NCBI RefSeq assembly: GCF_003856835.1
Contig: NZ_CP034145.1
Location: forward strand, 868,001-932,000
Direction of reading: 5' to 3'
Source: Haloplanus aerogenes
GTDB taxonomy: Archaea > Halobacteriota > Halobacteria > Halobacteriales > Haloferacaceae
Length of the DNA: 64,000 bases
The notes beneath the pieces are model-generated. The model saw only the letters and a list, made by a program, of their open reading frames with translations, was not told the DNA's origin and did not search any database. The position numbers and the translations under genes are program-made. Shown here piece by piece: positions 16,026-24,911 of this stretch (positions are counted from its first letter, which is position 1; each line of letters opens with the position of its first letter).

Positions 16026-16423
16026 GACCGGAGCGACTCCATCTTCTCGACCCACGCCTCGGGGAGCGGCCGCGACCCACCCTCCTCGGGATCGACGTAG
16101 ACCTGCGTCGTCTCCGCGGTGGCGGCCACCTGCCCCCCGGCCCGCATCTCGTACGCGACGGTGACGCTCGACCGACCGATATCGCGGACGCCCATCGCAA
16201 TCGTCACCGTCTCGTCGTCGAGTTTCACTTCGTGGCGGTAGTCGATCTGGAGGTTCACGAGGACGGTGTCGATGTCGTCGAGGCCGACGCCCAGTATCTC
16301 GTCGTAGTAGTCGACGCGCGCCTGTTCGAGGTAGGTGGCGTAGACGGCGTTGTTGACGTGGCCCATCGCGTCCAGGTCGCGGAAGCGGACCTGCAACTCG
16401 GTTTCGTACTCGAAGTCGGTCAT
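16022..16423 (-). CDS. Acyl-CoA thioesterase, 4HBT/YbgC hotdog fold
   Basis: A 133-residue hotdog-fold thioesterase that would hydrolyse short or medium acyl-CoA esters. The catalytic motif is VRFRDLDAMGHVNNAVYATY, with the Asp of DxxGHVNN typical of YbgC/4HBT enzymes. The LNYRHEV-type strand is IDYRHEVKLDDE. Its stop overlaps the helicase stop tail-to-tail by four bases. It fits the acyl-CoA metabolism genes that follow, but substrate choice is not visible. Confidence 0.9.
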   Translation of the reverse strand: MTDFEYETELQVRFRDLDAMGHVNNAVYATYLEQARVDYYDEILGVGLDDIDTVLVNLQIDYRHEVKLDDETVTIAMGVRDIGRSSVTVAYEMRAGGQVAATAETTQVYVDPEEGGSRPLPEAWVEKMESLRS

Positions 16424-16503
16424 ACCGGTGGGTGAACGACCGGACAGTTGTGCCTACCGGAGGGGGCAACCCTCGGTGGACGGTCCGCTGGTGTGACCGC
16501 CGG

Positions 16504-16740
16504 TCACCGGTCGCCCAGATAGAGGGGCGAGTCCTCGGCCGTACACTCCGGGCGGCCACAGACGCCCGCCTCACGCCCGGCGCGTTCGACGCCGGCGTCG
16601 AGACGGTGGAGGTCCCACGTCGCTTCGTGACCAGTTTCGTCGCGGTGTGTCTCGATGAACGAGCGTGCCGTCGCGAGTTTGTCGAACGTCTCGCGCCGGT
16701 CGCAGTCCGGACAGGTTACCGTCGCTCGCTTCTCGGCCAT
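16504..16740 (-). CDS. Small zinc-finger protein (haloarchaeal)
   Basis: 78 residues with two cysteine pairs, CPDC near residue 10 and CGRPEC near 61, plus His residues in FIETHRDETGHEATWDLHRL. This suggests one structural zinc site. It resembles a widespread uncharacterised haloarchaeal family of small zinc-ribbon proteins; the DUF number is not certain. It is divergent from the dehydrogenase at 16840. Confidence 0.7.
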   Translation of the reverse strand: MAEKRATVTCPDCDRRETFDKLATARSFIETHRDETGHEATWDLHRLDAGVERAGREAGVCGRPECTAEDSPLYLGDR

Positions 16741-16839
16741 CGTCCGAATCGACGCCCGGAGCGTATTTAACCTCGCGGGTTACCCCGTCGCCGCACACCG
16801 GAGCGGAGATTTATGCGCCCCACCGCCGACTGTGTGGCC

Positions 16840-17787
16840 ATGTCTTCGACCACGCCATCGACGCCGTCGGCCGTCGCCGTCGTCGGCGCCGGCACGATGG
16901 GCCACGGCCTCGCGCTCCAGTTCGCCCGCCACGGTGCGGGCGTGACGCTCGTCGACCACCGCGAGTCGAACCTCGACGACGCCCGTCGCGGCATCGACGA
17001 CGCCCTCGACTTCCTCGATTCGGAGGGATGGCTCGACGCCGACCCCGACGCCGTCCGCACCCGCATCGACTACACGCTCGACACCGCGGCCGCCGTCGCC
17101 GACGTGGACCTCGTGATCGAAACCGTCTCCGAGGACCTCGCGGTGAAAGAAGACGTGTTCGGGACGCTGGCGGCGGCCGCGCCGGACGACGCCGTCCTCG
17201 CGACCAACACCTCGGGCATCCCGATCACGGATATCGCGGCGACGGTGCCGGAGGCGGCCGACCGGGTCGTCGGCTGTCACTGGTGGAATCCGCCCTACCT
17301 GCTGCCGACTGTCGAGGTGGTGCGGGGCACGGAGACGAGCGACGAGACGGTCGACCGCACGGCGGCGTTCGTCGAGGCGGTCGACCGCCAGCCGATCCGG
17401 GTCGAACGCGACGTGCCCGGCTTCGTCTGGAACCGCATCCAGTTCGCCGTGCTCCGGGAGTGTACGCATCTGGTGGCGGAGGGTGTCGCCTCGTTAGAAG
17501 ACGTCGAGCGGGCGGTCCGCGATGGCTACGCCCTGCGGACGGCGGTCGTCGGGCCGTTCGAGACGGCGGATCTCGCCGGTCTCGAACTCTTTCGGGACAT
17601 CGCAGCGAACCTCTATCCACACCTGAGCGACGCGGACGAACCGGGACCGGTGTTCGAGGAGCGACTGGACGCGGGGCGGGGCGGCGTCGACGACGGCGCG
17701 GGTTTCCACGAGTACGACGAATCGCCGTCGGACGTGATCCGGCGGCGCAACGAGCGGGTGGTGGCGATTATGCGGGCGCTGGACTAG
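16840..17787 (+). CDS. 3-hydroxyacyl-CoA dehydrogenase
   Basis: A 315-residue NAD-dependent enzyme oxidising L-3-hydroxyacyl-CoA to 3-oxoacyl-CoA in beta-oxidation. The N-terminal Rossmann motif is VAVVGAGTMGHGLALQFARHG. The family segments ATNTSGIPITDIA, the catalytic His in GCHWWNPPYLLPTVEVV and the C-terminal dimer domain from VPGFVWNRIQFAVLRE are all present. The start at 16840 is favoured because a TATA-like AGATTTATG lies about 30 bases upstream; ATG at 16813 is in frame. It stands near MaoC, acyl-CoA dehydrogenase and carboxyltransferase genes. Confidence 0.9.
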   Translation: MSSTTPSTPSAVAVVGAGTMGHGLALQFARHGAGVTLVDHRESNLDDARRGIDDALDFLDSEGWLDADPDAVRTRIDYTLDTAAAVADVDLVIETVSEDLAVKEDVFGTLAAAAPDDAVLATNTSGIPITDIAATVPEAADRVVGCHWWNPPYLLPTVEVVRGTETSDETVDRTAAFVEAVDRQPIRVERDVPGFVWNRIQFAVLRECTHLVAEGVASLEDVERAVRDGYALRTAVVGPFETADLAGLELFRDIAANLYPHLSDADEPGPVFEERLDAGRGGVDDGAGFHEYDESPSDVIRRRNERVVAIMRALD

Positions 17788-17987
17788 CGCATCTCGTCGA
17801 GGTGGTGGAACGCGTCGGCGTCGGCGGTCAACCAGTGGGTGAGGCGTTCCGTCTCCGTCGCCTCGGGCGGGTAGAGCGTCTGCCGGTCGGGCGTCCCCTC
17901 GTAAGTGACGACGACGGAGCGGAGGCGGCCGTCGTCGTTCGTGTCGTGGACGGCCGGGACGTCGTCGGGCGTTGAGGTGTTCGACAT
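17784..17987 (-). CDS. Small haloarchaeal domain protein (DUF7511-like)
   Basis: 67 residues: a disordered acidic start, then a strand SVVVTYEGTPDRQTLYPPEA and an amphipathic helix TERLTHWLTADADAFHHLDE. It resembles a small haloarchaeal family of unknown function (DUF7511, from memory). Its stop overlaps that of the convergent hydroxyacyl-CoA dehydrogenase by four bases. Confidence 0.65.
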   Translation of the reverse strand: MSNTSTPDDVPAVHDTNDDGRLRSVVVTYEGTPDRQTLYPPEATETERLTHWLTADADAFHHLDEMR

Positions 17988-18118
17988 GACCCACCAGTCG
18001 CTCGTTCACGGAGACGTTTAGTGCCTGCTATGTTGAGTACGGCGCCGTCGATATCTCCGGTGTCGCTCCCTGCGACAACTGTTCACAATGTAGACTACCC
18101 AATCATTTCGACTGGAGA

Positions 18119-18574
18119 TTACGGCCGCTTGCGCGCGAGGACGGTGCGGTCGAACTCGCAGACCAGCCGATCCTCGACGAACGCCTCGACGTGCATGGTG
18201 ACGACACCGCGTTCGCCGTCGCTCGTCTCGCGTTTGTCGGTGACGGTCGTCCGCGCGCGGAGGGTGTCGCCGTGGTAGACGGGTGCGGGGTGTTCCACGT
18301 CGTCGTACGCGAGGTTGGCGACGATGGTGCCGTCGGTGGTGTCCGGGACGGACAGCCCCACCGCGAGGCTCATGGTGTAGAGGCCGTTGACGATCCGCTC
18401 CCCAAACTCCGTCTCCGCGGCGAATTCGGCGTCGAGGTGGAGTGGCTGTTGGTTCATCGTCATGTCGCAGAAGCGCTGGTTGTCGCTCTCGGTGATCGTC
18501 CGGCGCTTGTCGTGGTCGTACGTCTCCCCCACCTCGAATTCCTCGTAGTAGAGCCCGGTCATCGGTGTATCCAT
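18119..18574 (-). CDS. MaoC-like acyl-CoA dehydratase/hydratase
   Basis: A 151-residue hotdog-fold (R)-specific enoyl-CoA hydratase-type enzyme. It has the family start GLYYEEFEVGETYDHDKRRT, the TESDNQRFCDMTMNQQPLHL segment with the active-site Asp/Asn-His region, and EFGERIVNGLYTMSLAVGL. ATG at 18574 or 18562 (MTGLYYEEF) could be the start; longer upstream extensions are not conserved-looking. A palindromic AT-rich promoter lies at 18646-18666 between it and the divergent OsmC gene. Likely works in the local acyl-CoA pathway. Confidence 0.88.
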   Translation of the reverse strand: MDTPMTGLYYEEFEVGETYDHDKRRTITESDNQRFCDMTMNQQPLHLDAEFAAETEFGERIVNGLYTMSLAVGLSVPDTTDGTIVANLAYDDVEHPAPVYHGDTLRARTTVTDKRETSDGERGVVTMHVEAFVEDRLVCEFDRTVLARKRP

Positions 18575-18645
18575 TCGGCGGAACGACAAGACCGTTCCCC
18601 CGTTCTTCGCCGCGTGGCCGATGGAGTCGCCGGAGCGTCGGCCGA

Positions 18646-18666
18646 CGCCGATATATAATTCGGCCG
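18646..18666. promoter_or_regulatory. TATA-containing palindrome between MaoC and OsmC genes
   Basis: CCGATATATAATTCGG, extending to GCCGATATATAATTCGGC, is a near-palindrome carrying a TATA box. It lies upstream of the MaoC gene on the minus strand, so a regulator could compete there with TBP. This is inferred from symmetry alone. Confidence 0.35.
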
Positions 18667-18755
18667 AAAAGAATGTTCGATTTTCATATGTATTGGTGAA
18701 ATGATCGGATGGACTTAAGTGATCGTGGCTAATCCCGAAATTACGGTGGTTAATA

Positions 18756-19280
18756 GTGATAAACAACGTGGACGTGGACCGGCTGGGGTCGCTGGCTGAG
18801 AAGGTGCAGACTGACCCCGAGACGGGGAAGTTGACGTTCGAGGCGGAGACGGAACTGGTGAGTGGGCTCGAATGCCGGACGGCGATAGACAACGCCAGCG
18901 GGGAGAGTCCGGAGTTCCTGGTCACCTCGGACGAACCGGAGCAGTTGCTGGGAGAGCGGAAGGGGCCGAATCCGGTAGAGTACGTTCTCGCCGCGCTCGG
19001 CTCGTGTCTGGCTATCGGTTACTCCGCGCACGGAGCCGCGATGGGCGTCGAAATCAACGAAATGCGGTTCGAACTCGAGGGTGATCTCGACCTCCGGGGC
19101 TTCCTGGGTGTCGACGAGGACGTACGCGGTGGCTACGACGAAATCCGGTGTACGATGCATCTCGACGCCGACGGTCCCGAGGAGAAAATCGAGGAACTCC
19201 GTGATGTCGGCGAAGCGATTTCGCCCGTGCTTGACATCATCCGAAACGAGGTGGACGTCAAGACGGAGATCGAGACGTAG
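18756..19280 (+). CDS. OsmC family peroxiredoxin-like protein
   Basis: 174 residues, OsmC/Ohr fold, which uses a pair of cysteines to reduce organic hydroperoxides. The conserved helix VEYVLAALGSCLAIGY carries the resolving-type Cys near residue 90; a second Cys (GLECRTAIDN) sits near 43 and one in IRCTMHLD near 130. The central pattern SDEPEQLLGERKGPNPVEY is typical. GTG start. It is divergent from MaoC across an AT-rich spacer. Confidence 0.85.
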   Translation: MINNVDVDRLGSLAEKVQTDPETGKLTFEAETELVSGLECRTAIDNASGESPEFLVTSDEPEQLLGERKGPNPVEYVLAALGSCLAIGYSAHGAAMGVEINEMRFELEGDLDLRGFLGVDEDVRGGYDEIRCTMHLDADGPEEKIEELRDVGEAISPVLDIIRNEVDVKTEIET

Positions 19281-19289
19281 CCATAGCGA

Positions 19290-21047
19290 CTAGAGGATCG
19301 TCCCGTGTTTCTTGTCGGGCAGATCCTTCTCCATCGTCTCGTAGAAGTCGAACCGCGAGACGAGTTCGTCGCGGAGCGTGCTGGGTGGCACGATTTCGTC
19401 GATGACCACCTCGCTCGCCATGCGATGCACGTCGATGTCGCGACGGTACTCCTCGCGGAGGCGGTCTTCCTCCCGTGCCCGCTCCTCGGGGTCGTCGATG
19501 GCAGCGAGTTTTCGGGCGTAGACGGCGTTGATCGCCGCCTCCGGGCCCATGATCGCGATTTCACCGCCCGGGAGCGCGAGCGTCGAATCGGGTTCGTACG
19601 CCGGTCCCGACATGGCGTAGATGCCCGCGCCGTAGGCCTTCCGCACGACGACGCACTGTTTGGGTACCGTCGCCGACGCCGCCGCGTAGATCATCTTTTT
19701 CCCCTTCTCCAGAATCCCCTCCGTCTCGACCTGTGAGCCAGCCATGAATCCGGGCGTATCACAGAGATAGAGCAGGGGAATCCCGTAGGCGTCACAGGTC
19801 CAGACGAACTCCGCCGCCTTCTCGGCCGAGTCGGGGAAGATAGCGCCCGCGCGGGTCGCGGGCTGATTGGCGACGATGCCCACCGGCCGGCCGTCGAGGC
19901 GAGCGAACGCCGTGACGATCTCCGCGCCGTACTCCGGTTTCAGTTCGAACAGGGAGCCGGCGTCGACGATCCGTTCGATCAGGTCGCGCACGTCGTACCC
20001 CTTTCGCGGGGATTCGGGGACGACCGAGTCGATGCCGTCCGGCGACTTCGCGGGTGCCACCCCCTCGGTCCGTGGCGGGTCGGCGTCGGCGTTGTCGGGC
20101 AGGTACGAGAGCAGGCGCGCGACGAGTTCGCGGGCGTGTTCCTCGTCGCGGGCGACGAGGTCGGCGCTCCCCGATTCGGCGGCGTGGACGGCGGGGCCGC
20201 CCAACTCGTCCAGCGTGATGTCCTCGCCCGTCACCATCTCGACCATCCGGGGCGAGGCGATAGCCATGGCCGACCCCTCGACCATGATCGTGAAGTCGGC
20301 GAAGATGGGGGTGTAGGCCGCGCCGGCGATACACGGGCCGTAGAGGACGCAGATCTGCGGGACGCGTCCGGAGAGCATCGAGTGGTTGTAGTACACCTTC
20401 CCGATCCCCTCGCGGTTGGCGAAGAAGCCGGTCTGCTGGTCGATCCGGCCGCCAGAGGAGTCCATCAGGTAGAGTGCCGGTTTGCCGTTCTTGAGCGCGC
20501 GTTGCTGGAGGCGGAGCAGTTTCTCGACGCCCCGTCGGGCCATCGACCCCGCCTTGACCGTGTAGTCGTTGGCCATGACGTGGACCGCGCGCCCCTCGAA
20601 CGTCGCCGCACCGGTGATCAGGCCGTCGGCAGGGAGGCGGTCCGACTTGTCGGCGTCCGGTGCGTTCGGATGCCACGCGTCGAAGTTCGCGAACTTGCCG
20701 TCCTCGAAGGTTAGCCCCTCGAACCACAGATCGAGGCGGTCGCGGACGAACAGTTTGCTCGCCTCCTCCTGTCGCTCGCGGTACTTCTCCGGGCCGCCCT
20801 GCAGGATGTCCTCGATTTCGTCCCAGAGGCGGTCTTCGCGGTCGGTCGGCCCGGCGTCGGTATCGGCGGTGTCGTCCTCGCTCGGCCGCCCGCTCACGCC
20901 GCCCTCGGGCGGGTCGCCCTCGGCAATCGGGTCGTCGCCGTCCTCGTCGAACACCCGGACCCGCTCCCCGAACCGGACGGCGAGGGCGCGGGCGATGGCC
21001 TCCGCCTCCTCCGCCGTGGGATCGGGGACGCGTACGTCCCGCGTCAT
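19290..21047 (-). CDS. Acyl-CoA carboxylase, carboxyltransferase (beta) subunit
   Basis: A 585-residue biotin-dependent carboxyltransferase moving CO2 from carboxybiotin to an acyl-CoA (propionyl-, acetyl- or 3-methylcrotonyl-type). Two crotonase-fold halves are present: VMANDYTVKAGSMARRG, FANREGIGKVYYNHS and GPCIAGAAYTPIFADF in the first, then VGIVANQPATRAG, YLCDTPGFMAG and PGGEIAIMGPEAAINAVY in the second. The first roughly 75 residues are a variable acidic extension not needed for the fold. Its ATG overlaps the acyl-CoA dehydrogenase stop by one base. No biotin carboxylase or BCCP gene is in the window. Confidence 0.9.
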   Translation of the reverse strand: MTRDVRVPDPTAEEAEAIARALAVRFGERVRVFDEDGDDPIAEGDPPEGGVSGRPSEDDTADTDAGPTDREDRLWDEIEDILQGGPEKYRERQEEASKLFVRDRLDLWFEGLTFEDGKFANFDAWHPNAPDADKSDRLPADGLITGAATFEGRAVHVMANDYTVKAGSMARRGVEKLLRLQQRALKNGKPALYLMDSSGGRIDQQTGFFANREGIGKVYYNHSMLSGRVPQICVLYGPCIAGAAYTPIFADFTIMVEGSAMAIASPRMVEMVTGEDITLDELGGPAVHAAESGSADLVARDEEHARELVARLLSYLPDNADADPPRTEGVAPAKSPDGIDSVVPESPRKGYDVRDLIERIVDAGSLFELKPEYGAEIVTAFARLDGRPVGIVANQPATRAGAIFPDSAEKAAEFVWTCDAYGIPLLYLCDTPGFMAGSQVETEGILEKGKKMIYAAASATVPKQCVVVRKAYGAGIYAMSGPAYEPDSTLALPGGEIAIMGPEAAINAVYARKLAAIDDPEERAREEDRLREEYRRDIDVHRMASEVVIDEIVPPSTLRDELVSRFDFYETMEKDLPDKKHGTIL

Positions 21048-22213
21048 CAGTAGGACCTCGGGAACCCCATCGACTGGGCGATGTGGTTGTACGCCATCTG
21101 CTGGGTGACGGGTGCGAGACGGGTGAGGTTGATCTCGCGCCACCAGCGCTCCACGTCGTACTCCTTCGCGTACCCCCACCCGCCGAACGCCTGCATGGCG
21201 TGGTAGACGGCGTCGATGCCCGCCTCCACCGCGGCGGCCTTCGCGACGTTCGTCTCGTAGCCACACTCGCGCCCCTCGTCGAACAGCCACGCCGCCTTCT
21301 GGCGCATCAGGCGCGCCGTCTCGACGTTCGTGTACGCCTGCGTGATGGGGAACGAGACGGCCTGATGCGTGCCGATGGGGGCGTCGAACACCTCGCGGTC
21401 GTTGGTGTAGGCGACGGCTTTCGACACCGCGAGTTCCGCGATGCCCGTCGCCGCGGCGGCGAACCCGACGCGTTCGGGGTTGAGCGTCTCGACGAGGTGC
21501 CACCAGCCCTCGCCCTCCTCGCCGAGGAGGGCGGATTCGGGGACGCGCACGTCCTCGATGAACACCTCACACGACTTGGAGTAGTTCATCGCGTGTTTCG
21601 GGATGGGCGATACCTCGATGCCGGGGCCGTCCATGTCGACGACGAAGAGGCTCAGGCCGTTGGTCGGCTTCTCCACTTCGTCCCGGGGCGTCGTGCGCGT
21701 GACGAGGATCATGTCGTCGGCGCGGTCCGCGAACGTGATCCACGCCTTCTTGCCGTTCAGGACGTACTCGTCGCCGTCGCGTTCGGCGCGAGTGCCGACG
21801 TTCAGCGTGTTCGTGCCCGCCTCGGGTTCCGTGATGGCAAAGGAGAAGACGCGGTCGCCGGTGGCGATGTCGCGCAGGTACTCCTCCTTTTGCTCCTCCG
21901 TGCCCGATTCGCGGAGGGCGATGGCGGCCATGCCCGCGGTGACGACGAGATACCACGTCCCGGCCATGCCACACCCCTCGGCACACAGCGTCTCCATCGC
22001 GAGACCCATCTCCTGCAGGCCCATGCCGGCGCCGTCGTACTCCTCGGGAATCAACAGGCCGTGAAAGCCGGCCTCGCCGAGTTCGTCCCAGAAGTCGCCT
22101 GCGAACTCGCCCGCTTCTTCCCGTTCGCGCCAGTACTCGGGACCGTACTCGGACGCGATGTCCTCGGCCGTCGACCGGATCAGCGCGTGTTCGGGTGGCG
22201 CGTCGAACTCCAT
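21047..22213 (-). CDS. Acyl-CoA dehydrogenase
   Basis: A 388-residue FAD enzyme making the alpha,beta double bond in acyl-CoA. Segments: GFHGLLIPEEYDGAGMGLQE, the flavin-binding FSFAITEPEAGTNTLNVGTR and WITFADRADD, then ALLGEEGEGWWHLVETLNPER. The C-terminal QAFGGWGYAKEYDVERWWRE is where family members carry the base or flavin contacts. The start at 22213 is chosen because MEFDAPPEHALIRST matches the family N-terminus. Translational coupling to the carboxyltransferase suggests leucine/isovalerate-type or propionate-linked acyl breakdown. Confidence 0.9.
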   Translation of the reverse strand: MEFDAPPEHALIRSTAEDIASEYGPEYWREREEAGEFAGDFWDELGEAGFHGLLIPEEYDGAGMGLQEMGLAMETLCAEGCGMAGTWYLVVTAGMAAIALRESGTEEQKEEYLRDIATGDRVFSFAITEPEAGTNTLNVGTRAERDGDEYVLNGKKAWITFADRADDMILVTRTTPRDEVEKPTNGLSLFVVDMDGPGIEVSPIPKHAMNYSKSCEVFIEDVRVPESALLGEEGEGWWHLVETLNPERVGFAAAATGIAELAVSKAVAYTNDREVFDAPIGTHQAVSFPITQAYTNVETARLMRQKAAWLFDEGRECGYETNVAKAAAVEAGIDAVYHAMQAFGGWGYAKEYDVERWWREINLTRLAPVTQQMAYNHIAQSMGFPRSY

Positions 22214-22305
22214 ACTCCCTCTCCGTGGCGCGGGCACGTATATGTGCGGCTCGTTCACACACCAATCGGCCGGGGCTTTTTGCGCCGGCCGCTCCCAGCA
22301 AGCCC

Positions 22306-23334
22306 ATGGCCGACGGTGACGCTACCGACGACCGGCCGAGCGACCAGTTGCGCGCTCGCGCCGCCGAGAGCCGAACGAAGCTCTGGCTCTATCTGGAGGC
22401 CGACCGCCGTCTCGTCGTCACTGGCCTCGTCGTCGCGGTGTTTCTGGTCCTGCTGGCGGCCGGGCTCTCGCTCCCGGCCGCGGCGGCGAAACTCCGGGGC
22501 GGTGACTCTATCGGCACGCTGTTTCAGGGGTTCCTCACCGCCACCATCACCGGCGTGACGCTGGTGTTGACGCTCAACCAGCTCGTCCTCTCGCAGGAAC
22601 TCGGTGCCGTCGGGGACCAGCGCGAGCGGATGAGCGGCGCGCTCGAATTTCGGGAGGATGCCGCGGACCTGCTCGACGTGCCCGTCAGCCCCGCGCGCCC
22701 CTCGCAGTTCCTCCGGGCGCTCGTCCAGATCGCCAGCCGGCACGCACAGGACTTGCGCGACGCCGTCGGCGCGGACCACGAGGAGGTGGCGGAGCTAACC
22801 GAGAGCCTGATCGGCAACGCCGACCGTGTGGCCGGCGACCTCGACGGCGCGCAGTTCGGCGAGTTCGACGTGCTCTCCGCGGCGCTGAACTTCAACTACT
22901 CGTGGAAGATTTTCGCGGCGAAGCGCATCCGCGAGACGGACTCGCTCGGCGAGGACGCCGAGGCGGCGCTCGACCGACTCATCGACACGCTCGAACTCTT
23001 CGGCCCTGCACGAGAACACTTCAAGACGCTCTACTTCCAGTGGGAGCTCATCAACCTCTCGCGGGGCATCCTCGCGGCGGCGTTCCCGGCCCTCTTCGTC
23101 GCGATCTGCATGATCGCTTTCTTCGATCCCGCGGGGCCGATCAGCCGGACGTTCGGCGTCGTCCCCGTCGTCGCGCTCACCTCCACGGTGTCGGTGCTGC
23201 CCTTCCTCGTCCTCCTCGTCTACGTCCTGCGGATCGCGACGGTGACGAAACACACCCTCTCCATCGGACCCTTCATCCTCCGGGAGACGGAGCAGGTGGA
23301 GGAAGTGACGTGGGACGACGGCGAGTCCCGTTAG
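22306..23334 (+). CDS. Haloarchaeal membrane protein, function unknown
   Basis: 342 residues with about four membrane spans: two near 40-100 (LVVTGLVVAVFLVLLAAG and FLTATITGVTLVLTLNQLVL) and two near 265-320 (ILAAAFPALFVAICMIAFF and VVPVVALTSTVSVLPFLVLL). A roughly 150-residue acidic helical soluble region lies between them, rich in ALVQIASRHAQDLRD-type helices. No family function is known. ATG at 22306 is chosen over upstream Mets because it follows the divergent start of the acyl-CoA dehydrogenase. Confidence 0.75.
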   Translation: MADGDATDDRPSDQLRARAAESRTKLWLYLEADRRLVVTGLVVAVFLVLLAAGLSLPAAAAKLRGGDSIGTLFQGFLTATITGVTLVLTLNQLVLSQELGAVGDQRERMSGALEFREDAADLLDVPVSPARPSQFLRALVQIASRHAQDLRDAVGADHEEVAELTESLIGNADRVAGDLDGAQFGEFDVLSAALNFNYSWKIFAAKRIRETDSLGEDAEAALDRLIDTLELFGPAREHFKTLYFQWELINLSRGILAAAFPALFVAICMIAFFDPAGPISRTFGVVPVVALTSTVSVLPFLVLLVYVLRIATVTKHTLSIGPFILRETEQVEEVTWDDGESR

Positions 23335-23365
23335 CCTTTAGCCATCGGCCGTATAAGCCCGCGCA

Positions 23366-24856
23366 ATGACTGCGCAGGCGCTCCAGCAACGTGATCTCGC
23401 GGTCGTCATCGGGCTGGAGGTTCACGTCCAGCTCGAGACCGACACGAAGATCTTCTGTGGCTGTTCGACCGAGGCGGCCGACGACGAGGAGCCGAACACC
23501 CGGACCTGTCCCGTCTGTCTGGGACTGCCGGGGGCGCTCCCCGTCCTCAACGAGGCCGCCGTCGAAGCGGCGGTGAAGGTTGGGAAGGCCCTCGACGCCG
23601 ACATCGCGGAGGACACCCGCTTCCACCGGAAGAATTACTACTACCCCGACCTGCCGAAGAACTTCCAGATCACGCAGTACGACGCCCCGATCTGTGCCGA
23701 CGGCTCGCTCGAAGTGAGCGTCGAGGACGAACGCCGCGAGATCGGTATCGGGCGCGCGCATCTGGAGGAAGACCCCGGGAGCCTCCAGCACGAGGGCGGC
23801 AACATCGAGACGGCGGACTACTCGCTCGTCGACTACAACCGCGCGGGCACGCCCCTGATGGAGATCGTCACCGACCCCGACTTCCGCGGGCCGGGCGAAG
23901 TGCGCACCTTCCTCGCCAAACTGGAGGAGGTACTGGAGTATCTCGGCGTCTTCGACGCCTCCCGGGACGGCAGCCTCCGCATCGACGCCAACATCTCGCT
24001 CGTCCCCGCCGACGAGGTGGGTGAGGACGGCGCCATCGACGACGAGGCCCTCGCCGAGGCCAACCGGACCGAGGTGAAGAACATCTCCAGCCACAAGGGC
24101 GCCGAGAAGGCGCTGGCCTACGAGGTGACCCGCCAGAAGAACGCGGTGAAGCGCGGCCGCGAAGTCGAACAGGAGACGCGCCACTGGGACGAGAGCCGGG
24201 GAATCACCGTCTCCATGCGCTCGAAAGAGGAGGAGAAGGACTACCGCTACTTCCGCGAGGCGGACCTCCCGCCCCTGCAGGTGGCGGACTGGAAGGAGCG
24301 CATCCCGATCCCCGAACTCCCCGACGCCCGCCGCGAGCGCTTCCGCGAGGAGTACGGCCTCGACGCCGAGGCGGCGTCGAAACTCACCTCCACCAAGGAA
24401 GTCGCGGACTTCTTCGAGGACGTGGCTGATCGGTTCGACGCCGACCTCGCCGCGACGTGGGTGGCCGACGACCTGCTCGGCGAACTCAACTACCGCGACA
24501 TGACGATCACGGACGTATCGGACCGCCTCGACGAGTTCGCCCGGCTGATCGAACTCGTCGACGGCGACGAGATCACCGAGAAAAACGCCCGCGAGGTCGT
24601 CCTGCGGACGATGCTCGACGAGGGGCTGACCCCCGACGAGGTGGTCGAACGCGAAGGCCTCGGGAAGGCCGGTGACGACGCCGTCGCCGCCGCCGTCGAG
24701 GAAGCCATCGAGGAGAACCCCGACGCGGTGGAGGATTACCACGCCGGCGAGGGCGGCGCCCTCAACTTCCTCGTCGGACAGGTGATGAGCAAGACCGGCG
24801 GGAGCGCCGATCCGGGAACCGTCAACGGACTGCTTCGGGAACGGCTCGACGAGTAG
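23366..24856 (+). CDS. gatB: Asp-tRNA(Asn)/Glu-tRNA(Gln) amidotransferase subunit B
   Basis: 496 residues. GatB binds the mischarged tRNA and phosphorylates and amidates it, using ammonia from GatA. The N-terminal signature is VVIGLEVHVQLETDTKIFCG, with the zinc pair FCGCS and CPVCLGLPGALP. Then come KNYYYPDLPKNFQITQYD and the catalytic cradle HLEEDPGSLQHEGG and VDYNRAGTPLMEIVT. The C-terminal YqeY-like tail domain ends NFLVGQVMSKTGGSADP, for tRNA recognition. It is full length; GatA and GatC are elsewhere. The start lies about 16 bases after GTATAAG. Confidence 0.97.
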   Translation: MTAQALQQRDLAVVIGLEVHVQLETDTKIFCGCSTEAADDEEPNTRTCPVCLGLPGALPVLNEAAVEAAVKVGKALDADIAEDTRFHRKNYYYPDLPKNFQITQYDAPICADGSLEVSVEDERREIGIGRAHLEEDPGSLQHEGGNIETADYSLVDYNRAGTPLMEIVTDPDFRGPGEVRTFLAKLEEVLEYLGVFDASRDGSLRIDANISLVPADEVGEDGAIDDEALAEANRTEVKNISSHKGAEKALAYEVTRQKNAVKRGREVEQETRHWDESRGITVSMRSKEEEKDYRYFREADLPPLQVADWKERIPIPELPDARRERFREEYGLDAEAASKLTSTKEVADFFEDVADRFDADLAATWVADDLLGELNYRDMTITDVSDRLDEFARLIELVDGDEITEKNAREVVLRTMLDEGLTPDEVVEREGLGKAGDDAVAAAVEEAIEENPDAVEDYHAGEGGALNFLVGQVMSKTGGSADPGTVNGLLRERLDE

Positions 24857-24911
24857 GAGGGGGATCGTCCCCGTCGACGGATTCTCGTCGGGACGGTCCG
24901 GTGAGAACGTC

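Noticed and set aside
15375-16574. 399-residue minus-strand ORF over the helicase and thioesterase
   Set aside because: Wrong frame of the thioesterase region and antisense to the helicase; low-complexity Arg-rich translation.
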